Positions 22,013 to 23,241 of a stretch of DNA of 23,241 nt are shown one piece after another. The stretch spans positions 1 to 23,241 of the forward strand of contig UQSH01000024.1 of assembly GCA_900543795.1 (NCBI GenBank). Reading direction: 5' to 3'. The notes below the pieces were generated by a model, which worked only from the letters and a program-made list of their open reading frames with translations, did not search any database and was not told the DNA's origin. The stretch comes from an uncultured Oscillospiraceae bacterium (GTDB lineage: Bacteria; Bacillota; Clostridia; Oscillospirales; Acutalibacteraceae). Numbering within the stretch: position 1 is the first letter of the stretch; the number at the start of each line of letters is the position of its first letter. The position numbers and the translations under genes were made by a program.

Positions 22013-22765
22013 GTGCAGAATATGACCGTTACAGTAGGATGTGAAGGGGATGGGATTTCGCTTGGAAATACTGCGAATACGCAATATTATGAAAAACTTG
22101 GTGCGGGAAAAACACTGGAAGTTCCGGTAGAGATCCAGACAGATAAAAAGACAGAAGCAGGAAGATATAAACTGACGTTGGAACTGTCGTATGATAATCC
22201 GGACGCAGTAACACTTACCGCAACCGGGCAAATAGAAATAACGATTAAACAAAAAAGTGAACTTACGATGGAGATTGGTCAGATTCCGGAAGAAGTCAAT
22301 GCAGGAGACCGTTTGCAGATACCGGTACAGCTGGTGAATGTTGGAAGAGGAATGGTTTATAATGCGAGATGCACAGTGGATGTTCCCGGGCTACAGACAG
22401 ATAAGAGTCTCTTCCTTGGAAACATTGAGGGAGGAACCGCTGTTTCGGGTGAATTGGACGCTTTCGCAGGTGTGGTAAACGCAGAGGAAGAGACAACAGA
22501 AAAAAGATACGGACGAACAGATGGAAGAATTCTTCTGACTTATGAGGACGAGGATGGCAACAGCTATGAAGAAACCAGTGATATTGTACTGACGATCCAG
22601 CCCTTAAAGATAGAAGAGAAAAATACAGATAAAAATGAAAAAGAAAGCAATAAGATCGGTCGTCAGTTTCTTATCGGAGTAACCGCAGTTGTCGGTCTAG
22701 GTATTGTCGGAGTAGTTCTTCCAGGCTGGATTCGCAGAAGAAAACAGGGACAGTTTTATGAATAG
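22013..22765 (+). CDS. 5'-truncated surface protein with Ig/CARDB-like domains and a C-terminal TM anchor
   Basis: The frame is open from 21947 and shows protein-like sequence from about 21990 (KYVQNMTVTVG), but it has no ribosome site or good start, so the gene's 5' part is missing. The remaining 250 residues hold two beta-rich CARDB/NEW3-like modules (KLGAGKTLEVPVEIQTDKK; EVNAGDRLQIPVQLVNVGRG) and a C-terminal membrane helix (QFLIGVTAVVGLGIVGVVLP) with a positive tail (WIRRRKQ). It would sit outside the cell, anchored at its C-terminus. Such proteins often accompany ABC-type permeases, and a permease-like gene overlaps its end. Base composition (28 G+C in 60 at 22321) and heavier use of GGA/AGA codons differ from the cargo genes. 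Confidence 0.72.
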   Translation: MQNMTVTVGCEGDGISLGNTANTQYYEKLGAGKTLEVPVEIQTDKKTEAGRYKLTLELSYDNPDAVTLTATGQIEITIKQKSELTMEIGQIPEEVNAGDRLQIPVQLVNVGRGMVYNARCTVDVPGLQTDKSLFLGNIEGGTAVSGELDAFAGVVNAEEETTEKRYGRTDGRILLTYEDEDGNSYEETSDIVLTIQPLKIEEKNTDKNEKESNKIGRQFLIGVTAVVGLGIVGVVLPGWIRRRKQGQFYE

Positions 22766-23241
22766 AAAAGAAATATTCTGGTATACGGGAAAAATCATAT
22801 GGCGAAAAGATGCAATCGTAATCTGTCTGTTCTGGAGTAGCGTATTTTTTTGCCTGAATGCTCTGGTTGTTTGCGGAAAAATCATGGATGAACAGAAAAA
22901 GACCGCTGTAGGAATTCGGTGCGAGATTTCACAGGAATATCAGGATCAGCTGGGGATTTTGCGAAATATGGAAGGAGTACAGGCGGTAACTGTGTGGGAA
23001 GAGAGTACACAGCGGCTTGAATGGAATGGATATGAAGCGGAAATCACTCTGACAGGAACGGATCAGGAATATTTGCAAACACATTTTCCGAAGGCGTACA
23101 GTCAGGGAAAACATTCTTCCATGGCATGGGCAGTCGTAGATGAGAGTATAATAAAACAGCTGAAAGATGCAGAAAAACATGGGATTCAGGGATATGTGCC
23201 AGAAGATTTATTGTATCAGATTGTGGAAATCAATGGGGAAA
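22758..23241 (+). CDS. permease-like membrane protein (partial, N-terminal part)
   Basis: An ATG at 22758 overlaps the previous stop by eight bases, and the frame stays open to the window edge (161 codons). The N-terminus is basic (NRKEIFWYTGKIIWRKDA), followed by one membrane helix (about 19-40, IVICLFWSSVFFCLNALVV). A soluble, probably extracellular, part follows with NMEGVQAVTVWEEST and EAEITLTGTDQEYL. This resembles the start of MacB/FtsX-type ABC permeases, in which helix 1 is followed by a large outside domain. The family is uncertain because later helices lie beyond the window. Confidence 0.6.
   Translation, partial: MNRKEIFWYTGKIIWRKDAIVICLFWSSVFFCLNALVVCGKIMDEQKKTAVGIRCEISQEYQDQLGILRNMEGVQAVTVWEESTQRLEWNGYEAEITLTGTDQEYLQTHFPKAYSQGKHSSMAWAVVDESIIKQLKDAEKHGIQGYVPEDLLYQIVEINGE

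Noticed and set aside
11640..22020. Copy of the guaA 3' end, or any other direct repeat, flanking the element
   Set aside because: I compared the guaA tail and 11,700-11,766 with 21,940-22,030 by eye and found no convincing match, so no att sites are annotated. No tRNA gene is visible at either end.
1..23241. CRISPR arrays, rRNA or tRNA genes, insertion-sequence transposases
   Set aside because: No regularly spaced repeats, cloverleaf-like sequence, rRNA-like blocks or DDE/serine transposase motifs were seen anywhere in the window.

Overview
The window reads as a low-to-moderate GC Bacillota chromosome, most likely class Clostridia (Oscillospiraceae/Ruminococcaceae-like). I infer this from consensus sigma-A promoters, strong AGGAGG-type ribosome binding sites, an archaeal/eukaryote-type prolyl-tRNA synthetase, a DUF6472-type small Cys protein, and a gut-Clostridia style mobilizable element. 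No species can be named from the sequence.

Left, chromosomal part (1-11,700). An F1Fo ATP synthase operon runs leftward (atpB, atpE, atpF, then one open frame joining delta to the start of alpha). Divergent from it are proS and galE, ended by a terminator. Next comes a promoter with a structured leader, a translationally coupled pair (a small Cys-rich protein and a membrane-anchored Ig-like/NodB polysaccharide deacetylase) and a SecB-like protein. purA follows with its own promoter and a terminator-like hairpin in the leader. A metallophosphoesterase lipoprotein lies on the minus strand, then guaA with a perfect terminator.

Middle, integrative and mobilizable element (about 11,705-21,985). 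Immediately after the guaA terminator lies an element of about 10 kb. It holds a divergent XRE regulator and a xis-int operon whose control region carries four similar dyad operators, then a MobC-like accessory protein, an inverted-repeat block likely to be oriT, a MobV-type relaxase and TnpV. A second divergent control region (XRE regulator versus RHH protein) opens a cargo operon. The cargo is a TPR/TM/DUF6273 protein with a GC-rich variable-looking 3' end, a small interrupted ORF, an SPFH-SHOCT protein, a 4-TM protein, a zinc-ribbon/TM protein with L7/L12-like repeats split by a frameshift in an A8 run, and a small Walker-A protein. The operon ends at a terminator. No type IV secretion genes are visible, so the element would need a helper to transfer. 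The cargo operon, an uncharacterised membrane-associated module, is the best candidate here for an undescribed system.

Right part (about 21,985-23,241). Just after that terminator the frame opens into the middle of a surface protein with a C-terminal TM anchor. It lacks its 5' end and overlaps the start of a permease-like membrane protein that runs off the window. Base composition differs from the cargo, so this looks like a junction with another mobile or foreign segment.
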